A stretch of 64,000 bases of DNA from Pedobacter sp. MR2016-24 (GCF_026239655.1 NZ_JAPIVO010000007.1:186001-250000); one strand, 5' to 3'; shown: positions 34,057-43,952, counted from the first letter of the stretch. Made by a program: numbers and translations. Notes: generated by a model from the sequence alone, not told the origin.

Positions 34057-35151
34057 TTGAAAGAAGACAAAAACCAAAATAACAAAAGCCAGTTACTGGT
34101 GCTTCCAGCTTTCAATGGAGATTGCCTAATTATGAAAACATTTGATCGATCTGGCAATCCGTTCATTATGCTAATAGATGGTGGTACAGCGGCAACTTTT
34201 GATGCTCGCCTTAAAAGGGAGATTAGGCAATTGGAACATATCGATGTGATAGTACTAACGCACATCGATTCGGACCATATCGGTGGACTTATAAAATACA
34301 TCAAGAGCTCAAGTTTTGATCATGAAAAGGTGGGGCAGTTTTGGTTCAATTCTAAAAATCTTCATTTTGTCGAAGATGGTGGTAATATTAGCTATGGGCA
34401 GGCAAAGACATTGGAGGAACTATTGATTGACAATGAAGTGCCGCTTGAAAAAATCAAAACAGATATCTATGTTGGGAGTGTGCCAGTATTGCCAGATGGC
34501 ATAGAGATCGAGTTGTTATCTCCAACGTCGGTGATATTGGACAAGCTCCAAGAGAAATGGCTAGGATTGTCCGACGAATATGAAGCGAAACTTGAAACTA
34601 GGCAGATTTCCGAGTCAAAGCCTTCCCAAATTCCTAGAGGTGAATTGCTGCAACTAGCTAACGCGGACGATACACCTGAAAAAACAATCCTGGCCGATGT
34701 CTTTAATAGCTCGTCCATAGCGTTTGTTCTTAGAACTTTCGATCTCAAAATTCTCTTTCTTGGGGATTCGCATCCCCATCAGATCATGCTAGAACTGGAT
34801 AAGACCTATTCCATAACAAACAAACTTTCTGTCGATTTGGTAAAAATATCCCATCATGGAAGCAAGAACAATACAATGAATTGCATTTTGGATGTTTTGG
34901 ATTGTGATCGCTATATCATCTCCACCAACGGTGGAAGTTCAGATCACACCCATCCGGACAGAGAAACAATTGCCAGAGTTGTTCATCACCCTTATCGAGT
35001 CAACTATGGATATGAGAAAACAAGAAAAATCTATCTCAATTATCCCATCGAATCAATTGAAGGTAGGGCAGGCATATTCGTAGAGGATAACGATTTTAAA
35101 ACTGGGAATTGGGAGTTGAGGGACAAAACAAATATATTTCAGCATGAGTGA
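34057..35151 (+). CDS. MBL-fold metallohydrolase, effector of a Lamassu/ABC-3C defence operon
   Basis: 364 aa from a TTG start (34057); a later ATG would lose the conserved N-terminal strand with FNGDCLIM. The metal motif is THIDSDHIGG (His69, Asp71, Asp73, His74), then FLGDSHPH and the SHHGSKNN motif shared with ComEC/Rec2-type MBL domains. It probably hydrolyses a phosphodiester or nucleic acid when the system is triggered. It overlaps the protease gene by 8 nt. I recall a hydrolase-plus-protease subtype of the Lamassu family with this gene order. Substrate is unknown. Confidence 0.82.
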   Translation: MKEDKNQNNKSQLLVLPAFNGDCLIMKTFDRSGNPFIMLIDGGTAATFDARLKREIRQLEHIDVIVLTHIDSDHIGGLIKYIKSSSFDHEKVGQFWFNSKNLHFVEDGGNISYGQAKTLEELLIDNEVPLEKIKTDIYVGSVPVLPDGIEIELLSPTSVILDKLQEKWLGLSDEYEAKLETRQISESKPSQIPRGELLQLANADDTPEKTILADVFNSSSIAFVLRTFDLKILFLGDSHPHQIMLELDKTYSITNKLSVDLVKISHHGSKNNTMNCILDVLDCDRYIISTNGGSSDHTHPDRETIARVVHHPYRVNYGYEKTRKIYLNYPIESIEGRAGIFVEDNDFKTGNWELRDKTNIFQHE

Positions 35152-36250
35152 GCAATTATTAACCAAACCTTGCGTTAGAGTATCTGTCATTGTCAATGGC
35201 AAGAAGGTTAGCCATGGAAGTGGCACGATGATCAAGGGTGCTGATGGTTTCTTTATCGTCACCGCCTACCATTGCGTACATTTAGGAGATAGCAAGCCTG
35301 AAAGCCTTGATCTTACTACCATAGCTATCGATAAGCAGGATAGTTTTAATTCGCCTTTCCAACGAATTAGATGTACGGAAATTATAGCCTTTGACGAGAA
35401 TGCAGATTGGACCTTATTAAAGGTAAACTATGATGACATTGACTGTACCTATCCAGATATCTTGGTTTGCAATAACTTCAAAGCGGAAACCCCAATTGGT
35501 TTCATGGGATTTCAATCGATCAACCGCGATCAGGCGAGGCCATTTAAGGGACGTGTTTTAAATGCAACGTCTAACAATGAGTTCAGGATTACATTGTCAG
35601 GTCAGGACAGCTTCAAGGCGGGTGTCGATGATGCGAAGGGACTTTCGGGCAGTGGGGCATTTATTGTCAACGACGGTAAGTTGTATCTAGCAGGAATTCT
35701 TAAAAGTGTACATGGGGATGAGGCATCCAACAATGATGTCAAATGTTGCCCAATGGTTGATATTGCTGAGAAGATCGGTATTAATGCTTTCGATATATCA
35801 ACAGAAACCTTTGGTGATGGTTGGGCCAGTGAACAGTTTGGAGCTATTGAGATCACAGATTCAAGGAACCTAATAGAAAAAATCAAGGCTGTCAATAGCT
35901 TGATGTCAGATCGACGTATTCAGCGATATTGCAGGGACCTTGCACTAGGGAAGTCCGAACTCTCAAATATCGATCAACGCGACCTAAGTGCGATAAAATA
36001 TAGGGTATTCGAAGAGTGCCAGACAGAATTAATCGAATTTTTAGATCAGAGTGAAAATGATCAGATGTCCAATGATACGATTGCCGAAATGATAGGCCGG
36101 TTCACCAAACGTGCCATAAACATCGTAAAGGTTAAATCACAGAGTTATAAGTATCCAGTGATCGATGATGACCTGATGCAGAAAATAGTTCTGGATTTGA
36201 TCAACGAATGTTATATTTCATTTGACGAAGAGGGAATTTATGCAGAATAA
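35144..36250 (+). CDS. trypsin-like serine protease, second effector of the Lamassu/ABC-3C operon
   Basis: 368 aa. The N-terminal ~200 residues form a chymotrypsin-fold protease with the full triad: His43 in TAYHCV, Asp88 in ENADWTLLKV, Ser168 in GLSGSGAF. There is no signal peptide, so it acts in the cytoplasm. The C-terminal ~130 residues are helical (LALGKSELSNIDQRDLSAIKYRVFEE) and resemble the coupling domains that tie effectors to the ATPase in ABC-3C systems. It overlaps the MBL gene upstream and the middle-component gene downstream. Confidence 0.85.
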   Translation: MSEQLLTKPCVRVSVIVNGKKVSHGSGTMIKGADGFFIVTAYHCVHLGDSKPESLDLTTIAIDKQDSFNSPFQRIRCTEIIAFDENADWTLLKVNYDDIDCTYPDILVCNNFKAETPIGFMGFQSINRDQARPFKGRVLNATSNNEFRITLSGQDSFKAGVDDAKGLSGSGAFIVNDGKLYLAGILKSVHGDEASNNDVKCCPMVDIAEKIGINAFDISTETFGDGWASEQFGAIEITDSRNLIEKIKAVNSLMSDRRIQRYCRDLALGKSELSNIDQRDLSAIKYRVFEECQTELIEFLDQSENDQMSNDTIAEMIGRFTKRAINIVKVKSQSYKYPVIDDDLMQKIVLDLINECYISFDEEGIYAE

Positions 36251-36740
36251 AAATGCGGCAAAAAAAAGGCTGATGTTCATCCAAAAGGAGGACTACAACT
36301 TCTTAGCCTACAACACTATCCTTTTATTGGACGTTCTAGGCTGCACCTCTGAAACACGGAAATTTAAAGATTTCAGGAAAATTGCATACCTTATCGACTT
36401 TATAAATGAGGGTGGGAATCCAGAATCATTCGACCAATCCGAACTATCCAGAATATACCAACGTGCACAGATTAAAAAGAAGCTCTTGCACCATTTATTG
36501 ATCATTCTTAAGAACAGAAAACTTATTGGTGTTTCGGTCAACGGCTCCACAAAGACAATCGATCTATGGTTGAACAAGGAATCAGTTCCTGAGGATTTTC
36601 TTAATGCTGAGTTTTTTAGTAGAGAGATTTCGAATATTAATTCATTAAAAAGTACACTTGGAACTTTCAAGGGTTTTACGATGAAAACGCTATCGGACAA
36701 AATATTTAAACAAAATAATGTGTTGACATGGGAAGTCTAA
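36222..36740 (+). CDS. ABC-3C middle component (LmuC-like)
   Basis: 172 aa if started at ATG 36222; ATG 36240 (MQNKNAAKKRL) is an equally likely start, six residues shorter. Mostly helical with the pattern expected of three-component middle subunits: FLAYNTILLLDVLGC, FKDFRKIAYLIDFIN, KLLHHLLIILKNRKLIGVSV, which looks like a winged-helix segment. It overlaps the protease gene and the ATPase gene (13 nt). In such systems this protein links the SMC-like ATPase to the effector. Assignment rests on position and general pattern. Confidence 0.75.
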   Translation: MTKREFMQNKNAAKKRLMFIQKEDYNFLAYNTILLLDVLGCTSETRKFKDFRKIAYLIDFINEGGNPESFDQSELSRIYQRAQIKKKLLHHLLIILKNRKLIGVSVNGSTKTIDLWLNKESVPEDFLNAEFFSREISNINSLKSTLGTFKGFTMKTLSDKIFKQNNVLTWEV

Positions 36741-38683
36741 TTGTCAAAAAAATAATCTATGCTGGGGAAAATTATGTTTATAATTCTCCTGAACTGAATA
36801 CTGGCATCAATATCATTTTAGGGGACAATGGTTCTGGAAAAAGTACTTTTAGTTATTTTATCGAATACGGCTTTGGAGGAAAAGTTAAACCTTTCATGAA
36901 CGATGATGTTGATGCAAGATATTCGCTCATACTTAATGACACGAACAACTATGTGCAACTTGAAATTTTAATCGACCAGGTTCCTTATTCGCTCAAACGA
37001 TTCATTAACTCCCAAGATATATTTATTGAACATGGAGGGCATGTCGATACATTTGCATTAGATAGAAAGTCTGCTAAGTACATTTTTTCCGATTGGCTAC
37101 TGGACAAGTTAGGGATTGCAGTGTTTGAACTATACCTTGGAGCAACACACTGGTTTTTTAATTTCAACGACCTCTTTCGTCTACTAAATTATGACCAGAA
37201 TACTGAAACTAGAAAAATATACAAAGAACCTGTCGCAGAAAATTTTATCGCGGATTCAATTGTGATAAGAAAATCTATCTTTGAAATACTTTTGGGGATT
37301 TCTTCCGTAGAGTTTTTTAAAAAGCAAGATGAGGCTAGGGCCGCTATGAAAGCTCGTGACGTTGCAAAGGGGCTATTCGAAAATTTTAAGGATAATCATG
37401 AAATTTCCGATGATTTCGAAAAACTAACTTCCAGAAAGCTTGAATCTTCGAAAAACTTGGCCGAATTAGAAGAAAAGAGAAACAGCGAGCTCAAAAAGAA
37501 TACGACAGTTGACGACAAGGTAGGAGAATTGGCAGACGTACAGGCCAAACTCGTTGATTTTCAGCTGAAAGCCTCTCAGGATAGGGTCATGCTAGCTAAT
37601 ATTTCCAATGAACAGCATAAAGTATCTGCGCTACATCAGGGGTTGGTTGAGGAAATTGCGCAGATCGAGAAGATTATTTTTACCCATGATAAATTGGATC
37701 TTTTTGCGATGGAGGTTTGTCCATTCTGTATGGCCAGAAAGGACGTTAAGCAAGGTTTTTGCATATGTGGCTCGCCGTTCAACGATGATGATTACGAAAA
37801 GTTCGTTTACAATTCAAATGAATATAAAGATATTCTGACACGAAAACAGAAAGGGATCGAAGCGATCACTGTTGCCGACCTTGCCTACCGTAGCGATGTG
37901 AAGAAAATTTCTGATAGACTAGCCACTACGAATGATAAAATTGACGAATATACACTCAAACTTAGGAATATTATAAACACAGCACAGTACGCTGGAAACA
38001 ATACTGTAATCGACGATCTCAATGACCGCATCTTTAAGGTTAAAGAAGAACTACTTCAAATAAATTATGGTATGAAAAACAGTGATCAATATTTAAGGCT
38101 ACAAGCGGACTTCATCGAGAAGAATAGAATATTTGGGCTTACCCAAGGAAGTCTAAACAGAGCTATGGAAGCCCATGAAAAAAACAACGCTGATACCATC
38201 TCTTCTTTCAATAAAGTTTATAGCGCTCTTTTGGCAAAATCATCTTATAAGAGTAAAGAAGCGTATATCGACGACAACTATATGCCCTCTATTGACAACC
38301 GTGAATACAAAGCTAACAGTAGCGACGTTCCTAAGCGTTTGATGTACTATTTTACGATATTAAGCTTAGCTCTAAAGATGAATTCAGTGAAGCATCCTCG
38401 GTTCTTGCTAATTGATACTCCTGAAGACTCAGGAATCGATGCCGATCACCTTAATCTCAACCTCTTACTTTTGGAAGATGCCATTGCACTAGGTGCTGAT
38501 CAGGAAGGTAATATCAAAGACTTTCAGGTAATTCTGACAACCGGTTACGGAAAGTTTCCTGAAGAATTCACAAAGTATATCGTGGAGCAATTCTCGGAGA
38601 AGGATGGAAACTTTATACTGAAACCAAGAGTTGAGATGAATATCCCAAGTGATGAAGACAGCCCTAAGCCCTTAGATTTCTAA
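36728..38683 (+). CDS. SMC/Rad50-like ABC ATPase of the Lamassu/ABC-3C operon (LmuB-like)
   Basis: 651 aa. Walker A ILGDNGSGKSTF (around residues 31-42) and a C-terminal Walker-B region FLLIDTPEDSGID frame a long coiled coil (about residues 190-320 and 360-500). At the coil tip two Cys pairs (CPFC 331-334, CIC 345-347) form a zinc-hook-like element, as in Rad50. It would sense foreign or recombining DNA ends and activate the effectors. Last gene of the four-gene unit; all junctions overlap, so stoichiometric expression is likely. Confidence 0.88.
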   Translation: MGSLIVKKIIYAGENYVYNSPELNTGINIILGDNGSGKSTFSYFIEYGFGGKVKPFMNDDVDARYSLILNDTNNYVQLEILIDQVPYSLKRFINSQDIFIEHGGHVDTFALDRKSAKYIFSDWLLDKLGIAVFELYLGATHWFFNFNDLFRLLNYDQNTETRKIYKEPVAENFIADSIVIRKSIFEILLGISSVEFFKKQDEARAAMKARDVAKGLFENFKDNHEISDDFEKLTSRKLESSKNLAELEEKRNSELKKNTTVDDKVGELADVQAKLVDFQLKASQDRVMLANISNEQHKVSALHQGLVEEIAQIEKIIFTHDKLDLFAMEVCPFCMARKDVKQGFCICGSPFNDDDYEKFVYNSNEYKDILTRKQKGIEAITVADLAYRSDVKKISDRLATTNDKIDEYTLKLRNIINTAQYAGNNTVIDDLNDRIFKVKEELLQINYGMKNSDQYLRLQADFIEKNRIFGLTQGSLNRAMEAHEKNNADTISSFNKVYSALLAKSSYKSKEAYIDDNYMPSIDNREYKANSSDVPKRLMYYFTILSLALKMNSVKHPRFLLIDTPEDSGIDADHLNLNLLLLEDAIALGADQEGNIKDFQVILTTGYGKFPEEFTKYIVEQFSEKDGNFILKPRVEMNIPSDEDSPKPLDF

Positions 38684-39003
38684 TTGACGGTTATCTCCAA
38701 ATAAAAATTATTTACATAATAGGTGTTTTGAAGTATACAAATATTGTTTTGAACGCCGGGATTAATTGGGCATCTTAATCTTTCTGATCCCAAAAATTAG
38801 GTGAAAATATGATAGGGGAAGGAAAGGAAAAAATGAAATGACAGAAATCTGTCTGCTAAATATACGGTAGGTATTCAATACATCTCATGCAAAGTTGAAA
38901 GTTTTCAAAGTGCTGAACAATTCAAGTACTAACTTAGCAAGGCGCCATAAGCAAGCTGGGAATGTCAGTATCTACTAATGTGTGCTGAAGCGGCAGAGTC
39001 CGA
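38684..39003. other. intergenic gap between convergent defence operons
   Basis: AT-rich, no protein-like frame, no strong terminator hairpin that I can see. It separates the two convergent island operons. Confidence 0.5.
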
Positions 39004-40464
39004 TTAGCTGAGTTTGAGAATTTGCTGGTATACCTGCTGATTTGTCGAAGAAAAGCTGTTTCGATAATTGGAGTAAGGTATATTTCTGGTTTCGTTATAG
39101 ATGGTTTGATAGCTGCCAAGGTGCTTTCTGAATTCATCATATTTGGCATTGCGATGGCTGCCAATGGCATTCTGAAAAACAAAAAAGCACGGACATTCAG
39201 GCTGGCTTTTCCGGATATTGAGCACCGCTTGTGCCAGCGCTACCGGATCCAGATATGGGCTGGAAAACAGGTAACTAGCATTGATCAAGATACTGTTTGC
39301 TTTATCCATGACTTCAAAATCCAATGCCTCCAGCGTTTCTAAGTATATAGCATGTTTTTTCGGATTGAAAAGATCGTTATTCATGAAATATTCTGCACCG
39401 TTTCTCATGCTACCAAAGTAATCTATGCCAATATAGTCAAATTCCACCGGCTCGCCGGTATGCTGGTGAATGTGGTCGATGAAAGCCAGGGCACTTGTCG
39501 CCGGACCGCAGCCGATATCGATAAATTTTACTGTGCCAGGACTCTTGTAGAGTGTCAAAAATAAATCAGCACGCTCAAACAGGTATTGAGCTGCGAAGAA
39601 ATGCATCCTCATGTTGCAATATGCATATAGACGGACCATATCCAGACCCGAGAGTCCGTCAACTGGCTTATCAAAATTCGTTTGACCAAAGTTGATAATT
39701 TCTCGCTTGACTTCATCAAAGGAATAACCCATTAGAAGCTCAACCCAGCATGTCTTGGGATGTCCTTTAATAGGATTTATTATCTTTTCCCGGAATAAAT
39801 TTTCAGCCCATAAGCTTGGTTCTGCTATCTTTTCTACATGAGCGTTAGGTTCAAGATTGATTTCAAACTGGTCGAGATTCTCCCTATAAAAGATCAGGAT
39901 TGGATAATCTTGGGCAAGAGCCTCAGAAGAAAACAGGGCGGTAAATTCCTCGAGCTCCACCAACTTTCCGAAATTCCGTATCGCTTGGCAGGCATATTCA
40001 TAGTAGCTGTGAATATCTCGGATAACCTCATTTTCATAGCTTTCGTCTCCTTCATACAATACAGTGGAAATTTTCTGGAGATATTTTGGCAGTGAACTGA
40101 TATGATGGCGATAATCATTGTATAAACGGTAGTGCATCCAGGCATCCAGCCGATTTCGCAAAACAGAGGGATTGATTTTACCAATGCAATTGGAGACCCC
40201 AGAACGGTTGTTTGCTCTTTTAAAGAACAGTCCAAGCTGCCCGTAAAGGAACTGAATATGAACAGAAGCTTTCTGAATATCGCTGGCCGTTACATTTGTC
40301 TGAGAAAGGTGTCTGAGCAGCCTGCGAAACTGGCTTATTTGAATGGACTCAGCATCCGCCTGAATAAAAAGGAGCTGAAGTTCGCGTCGGTGATTAGAAA
40401 CGAAATCTATAATTTCTTCCGTTGAAAGCAGTACGAAATGGGCTAAGAGATCCTCAATATCCAT
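39004..40464 (-). CDS. SAM-dependent methyltransferase-like protein with unknown N-terminal domain
   Basis: 486 aa. The C-terminal ~180 residues form a Rossmann methyltransferase: motif I VKFIDIGCGPATSAL (around 312-326), and an acidic strand end FDYIGIDYF (342-350). The first ~300 residues are helical and match nothing I recognise. The substrate could be nucleic acid, protein or a nucleotide. It is the last gene of a three-gene operon, with one base between it and the 710-aa gene. A defence or modification role is inferred from the operon and location only. Confidence 0.7.
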   Translation of the reverse strand: MDIEDLLAHFVLLSTEEIIDFVSNHRRELQLLFIQADAESIQISQFRRLLRHLSQTNVTASDIQKASVHIQFLYGQLGLFFKRANNRSGVSNCIGKINPSVLRNRLDAWMHYRLYNDYRHHISSLPKYLQKISTVLYEGDESYENEVIRDIHSYYEYACQAIRNFGKLVELEEFTALFSSEALAQDYPILIFYRENLDQFEINLEPNAHVEKIAEPSLWAENLFREKIINPIKGHPKTCWVELLMGYSFDEVKREIINFGQTNFDKPVDGLSGLDMVRLYAYCNMRMHFFAAQYLFERADLFLTLYKSPGTVKFIDIGCGPATSALAFIDHIHQHTGEPVEFDYIGIDYFGSMRNGAEYFMNNDLFNPKKHAIYLETLEALDFEVMDKANSILINASYLFSSPYLDPVALAQAVLNIRKSQPECPCFFVFQNAIGSHRNAKYDEFRKHLGSYQTIYNETRNIPYSNYRNSFSSTNQQVYQQILKLS

Positions 40465-40465
40465 G

Positions 40466-42598
40466 CTATAGCTCTTTGTTTTCTCTAGCGAGTGAAATTC
40501 TGATACGAAGTTCCTCGGTTTTGATTTTCATCGTCGGTTGTTTTAACTTCTCTATAAGTTCTGCCTTGGAAAAACGTAGTTCTGTGAGGGCTTCCGTCAG
40601 ACCCTGACTCAATAAACGTCTAGCTGCATTGGCTGAGAATTCGGGCACCATCAAAAGTTTCTGGCACAGAAAACCAAGTTCAGAGTGATACCTGATCCAC
40701 ACCTCTGCCTTAGAAATCTGGGCAATAAGGGTATCAAGTTCAGAAACTATCGATTTAACCTGGATCATTTCGTAGGTTTCGCTGAGGATTTCTACGATGC
40801 GTATCGCTATCTCTTTTTCCCTGTCAGCCGAGTTCATGTGTTTTTCCTCAATCAAGACACCATTGAGGTTTTCCTGATTGGTTATGGCGATGGGAAAAAC
40901 ATAATTGAAAACAATATCGATAACCGCCCTGTCAAATGTATTGTCTCTGAATTTGATTTCTGGTTTTCGCTTTACAGTCACCGCTTGAGCAGCAGCAGCA
41001 CTAATAGTCGAGAGACGCTCTTCACTGTTGCTTTGTGCCGCGTAGCCGTAAAAATAGCCTAAAAGTCCGAAAGCATATTCACCATAGGCACTAGAATGCT
41101 GTCCGGTGATATCGCGCCTAGCAATAAGCAGATTGCTCTGCTGAGCATAATTGCGTAGGTAGGCAAAGATATAGAGTGGTAAAATTGAAGTCGATTTTGC
41201 GGTGATTCCCTCCACCAGGCGGATTGCAGTTTTTCTTTTAATTGCATCTCTCAGATTACTGTTGACTTCCCTTAGGCGATCTTGTGGAATCGCTTCATCT
41301 TTGATATTGGCCAGAATTCCCATGAATTCCTTCACATCTCTGTCATTAAAGTTTTCATCAGTCTGTATCCTTGAAAATAGCCATTTTAGTAGCGGTTTAT
41401 CATCTGGACAGTTTTCATTAAATAAGAAACTGTAGAATTCCGATAGATTTGGGTTAGATACTATGGATGAACCGAATGCCGGTTCAATAGCCTGCATCGC
41501 CAAAAAGAAATGGTCTGCAATGGATTTATATATTCCAGTTGATGATGAAGTAAGGTAACTGTAGTTTTTAATGTAGGCTAGAAGCCCAAGGATCCGGTCG
41601 AATTTATCAATTCTGCGGCTGTAATCCTCAGCTTTTTTGCTACTCTTCAGGTTTTCAAAATCTAGCTTCCCTACCTGCACTTGGGCAATGGAAATGAGGT
41701 TTTCAGGGATAAATCCGCCGTCAAACAGTCCTGCATCACTTAAAATAGTTGCTTTCACTTTTTCATCCCGGGTAATAATGGTCTTAACATTGGTAATGGG
41801 AAGCGGAAAATCCATCAAGGCAATGCGACCATTTAGACTTAACTGCGAAAGCTGCTGCGCTTGGAGCAATACTTCCATCAGCACCATTTCAGTATCTCCA
41901 GTCGAGGCACTGTTAGCCAGTATAAGCTGATGGGAATCAACAGACTGAAGATCTGAAAAAGCTCGGTTGGAAAAATAACATGAGGGCAAGAGCATTCCCC
42001 TGGAAAAATAATGGTAAATATTCGCTCTGTGAATTTCCAGATAAATGGGTTTATCTGGATCGAAGCCCTCAGCATTAGGGGTCTCTATACTCCCTCGTAA
42101 CTCATCTTTCACTTCGGGGATTTTTAAAGAGGTAGTGGCATGATTTTCATTACGGATTTCATTGGCCGGTGCCTCGATCGATGAAATCGAATTACGCGGA
42201 AAAGTCCATTCCGATGCCTGAGCTTCTCGTTGAGTTTCATCCTCGATATCTATATGCAATCCAGCCGATTTTCCTGCTGCGTTTTCTTCCCGCGAGAACT
42301 GAACAGGCTCCGCTGCAAATGCTCCCGATATCGATTCTCCGCTGGTATTTTCTCCCGCAAACTCGAGAGGAATGTCCTTTGGATTCTGCTGGAGGGCTTT
42401 TGTATAGGCTTTCCCTCCTTTTCTATCTGCAGACTTTGCCACTCCCATCTTACCTTTTTGCCTTTTTTCCTGATCGGATTGCTCAGATGGACTCCCCTGC
42501 TGGTGTATCAGTTTATCCAAATCTTGTGAACTAAACAAGTGACCATCAGACGGCGTTTCTTCTGTTCCTTGGTTATCTTTCTTACTGCTTTTAGCCAT
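40466..42598 (-). CDS. 710-aa protein of unknown function in the helicase operon
   Basis: The first ~180 residues are charged, Gln/Ser/Glu-rich and probably disordered. A folded part follows from about 185 (KPIYLEIHRANIYHYFSRG then MLLPSCYFSN), continuing through helical regions (IKRKTAIRLVEGITAKSTS; YAFGLLGYFYGYAAQSNSEE) to a charged C-terminus. No P-loop, nuclease or protease motif is visible. It is the middle gene of the operon: 8 nt after the helicase, 1 nt before the methyltransferase-like gene. It may be a scaffold or target-recognition subunit. Confidence 0.75.
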   Translation of the reverse strand: MAKSSKKDNQGTEETPSDGHLFSSQDLDKLIHQQGSPSEQSDQEKRQKGKMGVAKSADRKGGKAYTKALQQNPKDIPLEFAGENTSGESISGAFAAEPVQFSREENAAGKSAGLHIDIEDETQREAQASEWTFPRNSISSIEAPANEIRNENHATTSLKIPEVKDELRGSIETPNAEGFDPDKPIYLEIHRANIYHYFSRGMLLPSCYFSNRAFSDLQSVDSHQLILANSASTGDTEMVLMEVLLQAQQLSQLSLNGRIALMDFPLPITNVKTIITRDEKVKATILSDAGLFDGGFIPENLISIAQVQVGKLDFENLKSSKKAEDYSRRIDKFDRILGLLAYIKNYSYLTSSSTGIYKSIADHFFLAMQAIEPAFGSSIVSNPNLSEFYSFLFNENCPDDKPLLKWLFSRIQTDENFNDRDVKEFMGILANIKDEAIPQDRLREVNSNLRDAIKRKTAIRLVEGITAKSTSILPLYIFAYLRNYAQQSNLLIARRDITGQHSSAYGEYAFGLLGYFYGYAAQSNSEERLSTISAAAAQAVTVKRKPEIKFRDNTFDRAVIDIVFNYVFPIAITNQENLNGVLIEEKHMNSADREKEIAIRIVEILSETYEMIQVKSIVSELDTLIAQISKAEVWIRYHSELGFLCQKLLMVPEFSANAARRLLSQGLTEALTELRFSKAELIEKLKQPTMKIKTEELRIRISLARENKEL

Positions 42599-42606
42599 AA
42601 TAATTT

Positions 42607-43818
42607 TTAAAATGGAAGGTCATCATCTTCGCCGGATTTTGCTGGTGGTACATAAAAGGATAATACCAGTGGTTTTTTATTACAAAGAACAATAAAATCA
42701 TTCCTTGCCCTGGTAACTGCCACATAATAGTGGCTCGGTGTTGCTTTGAAACGACCGTCATCATTTTTTGTACTCGTTGCAATGTCCGACCGTTCGAAAA
42801 ATGGCAAAATTACCACATCAAACTCCAGTCCTTTACAAGACTCAAATGTAGTAATGAATGGCGAACTTAAACGCTTCTGCATCGCTTTTTCATCAGAAAT
42901 ACTCATCTTGTGATAATAATAAGAAAAAGAGCGATCTAATGGTGCATTTTCACTGCAAGAATACTCATGCTTCTGCAGAAAGAGCCGTATGGTCGTAATT
43001 TCTTCAGGGGAATGAACAAGGATACCGATATTACTGTTTAGGTTGGCCTCAATAATTTCCTTGAGTACTTCCAACTGCGCATCCACGGCCAGCCCATCCC
43101 TGACCTCGGGATTGTTCCCCCGACGCAAATGTTCAGTATCCATCTGCTGCACCCTAGGATCCTCGGGTACAAAAGCTTTGGCAAATTGAAAAATCTCCTT
43201 TGTGTTCCGATAATTCGCCTCCAGGTACTGGCGCTCGGTATCTGTATTTTGTTTTTTCAGCCCTTCAAATATGGTATCCTCTAGCTCTTCGGAAATATAG
43301 TGTCCGCGGTAGTTCTGTGCACGGTCTGCGCCAACGGAAATACATTCACCAAGAATGAAGGCATTCTGATAAACGGTACGAGGCAAATCCTGACCTTCGT
43401 CGAAAAGAATTTCGTCGAAGCGCATATTCTCCTCCGCATATGACTTGAAATTTTTTTTCACCTCCTCCTCCTTGGCCTCCGCATCGAAATATTTGATTTG
43501 TTGATAGTGCCAGTTGTAAAATGTGGATAGCTGCTCATCCACAACTTTATTGACCTCTTCCTCGTTAAACCCGCCGAAGAGCTCTTCAGCTCGGTCCCTT
43601 AAAGTTCCTTTTATAGAGTAAATCAGTGCCCGGTTATAGGTGAAAAGCATTAAATGTTTCTTTTCTTGCACCGCCCTTAAGAAGCGGTATATAGTAACTA
43701 CGGTTTTTCCGCTACCCGGTCCACCGGTGATAAGCATGGAAATCCTGGGGTCATAGGCAAGCTGCTGGTCATCGTTGAGCGCAGTGATGGCTGGCAGGTT
43801 AAATTTAAATTCCGGCAT
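42607..43818 (-). CDS. short UvrD/SF1-type helicase-like ATPase
   Basis: 403 aa from ATG 43818 (MPEFKFNLPAITALNDDQQ); the frame extends to 43863. SF1 motifs are in order: Q-motif-like LNDDQQLAY, motif I TGGPGSGKTVV (31-41), Ia LFTYNRAL, II LFDEGQDLP (138-146), III VGADRAQNYRG, IV-like YLEANYRNT, and VI YYVAVTRARNDF near residue 370. It is much shorter than UvrD/Rep (~700 aa), lacking room for the 1B and 2B inserts. It is first gene of the three-gene island operon and could unwind or translocate on DNA or RNA. Confidence 0.85.
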   Translation of the reverse strand: MPEFKFNLPAITALNDDQQLAYDPRISMLITGGPGSGKTVVTIYRFLRAVQEKKHLMLFTYNRALIYSIKGTLRDRAEELFGGFNEEEVNKVVDEQLSTFYNWHYQQIKYFDAEAKEEEVKKNFKSYAEENMRFDEILFDEGQDLPRTVYQNAFILGECISVGADRAQNYRGHYISEELEDTIFEGLKKQNTDTERQYLEANYRNTKEIFQFAKAFVPEDPRVQQMDTEHLRRGNNPEVRDGLAVDAQLEVLKEIIEANLNSNIGILVHSPEEITTIRLFLQKHEYSCSENAPLDRSFSYYYHKMSISDEKAMQKRLSSPFITTFESCKGLEFDVVILPFFERSDIATSTKNDDGRFKATPSHYYVAVTRARNDFIVLCNKKPLVLSFYVPPAKSGEDDDLPF

Positions 43819-43952
43819 TGGATCTTTTTTTGAGGCGTTAAAAATTTCGCTTCGACCTAACAAATTTAGCTGTACGTCAAAGTCTTAATACAAAAGTAAA
43901 ATTTAAATCCAGAATCCCTAATTGAGTAGCTCTTTTAAAAAAAAACAAACTA

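Noticed and set aside
33972..34304. 110-codon minus-strand frame at the start of the MBL gene
   Set aside because: Antisense shadow of the MBL coding sequence with its metal motif.
40422..42534. Plus-strand frames across the 710-aa gene
   Set aside because: Antisense shadows; the minus-strand frame is complete and in an operon.
39004..43818. Identification of the helicase operon as Gabija
   Set aside because: Gabija needs a GajA ABC/TOPRIM nuclease partner; neither large gene has Walker or TOPRIM motifs.
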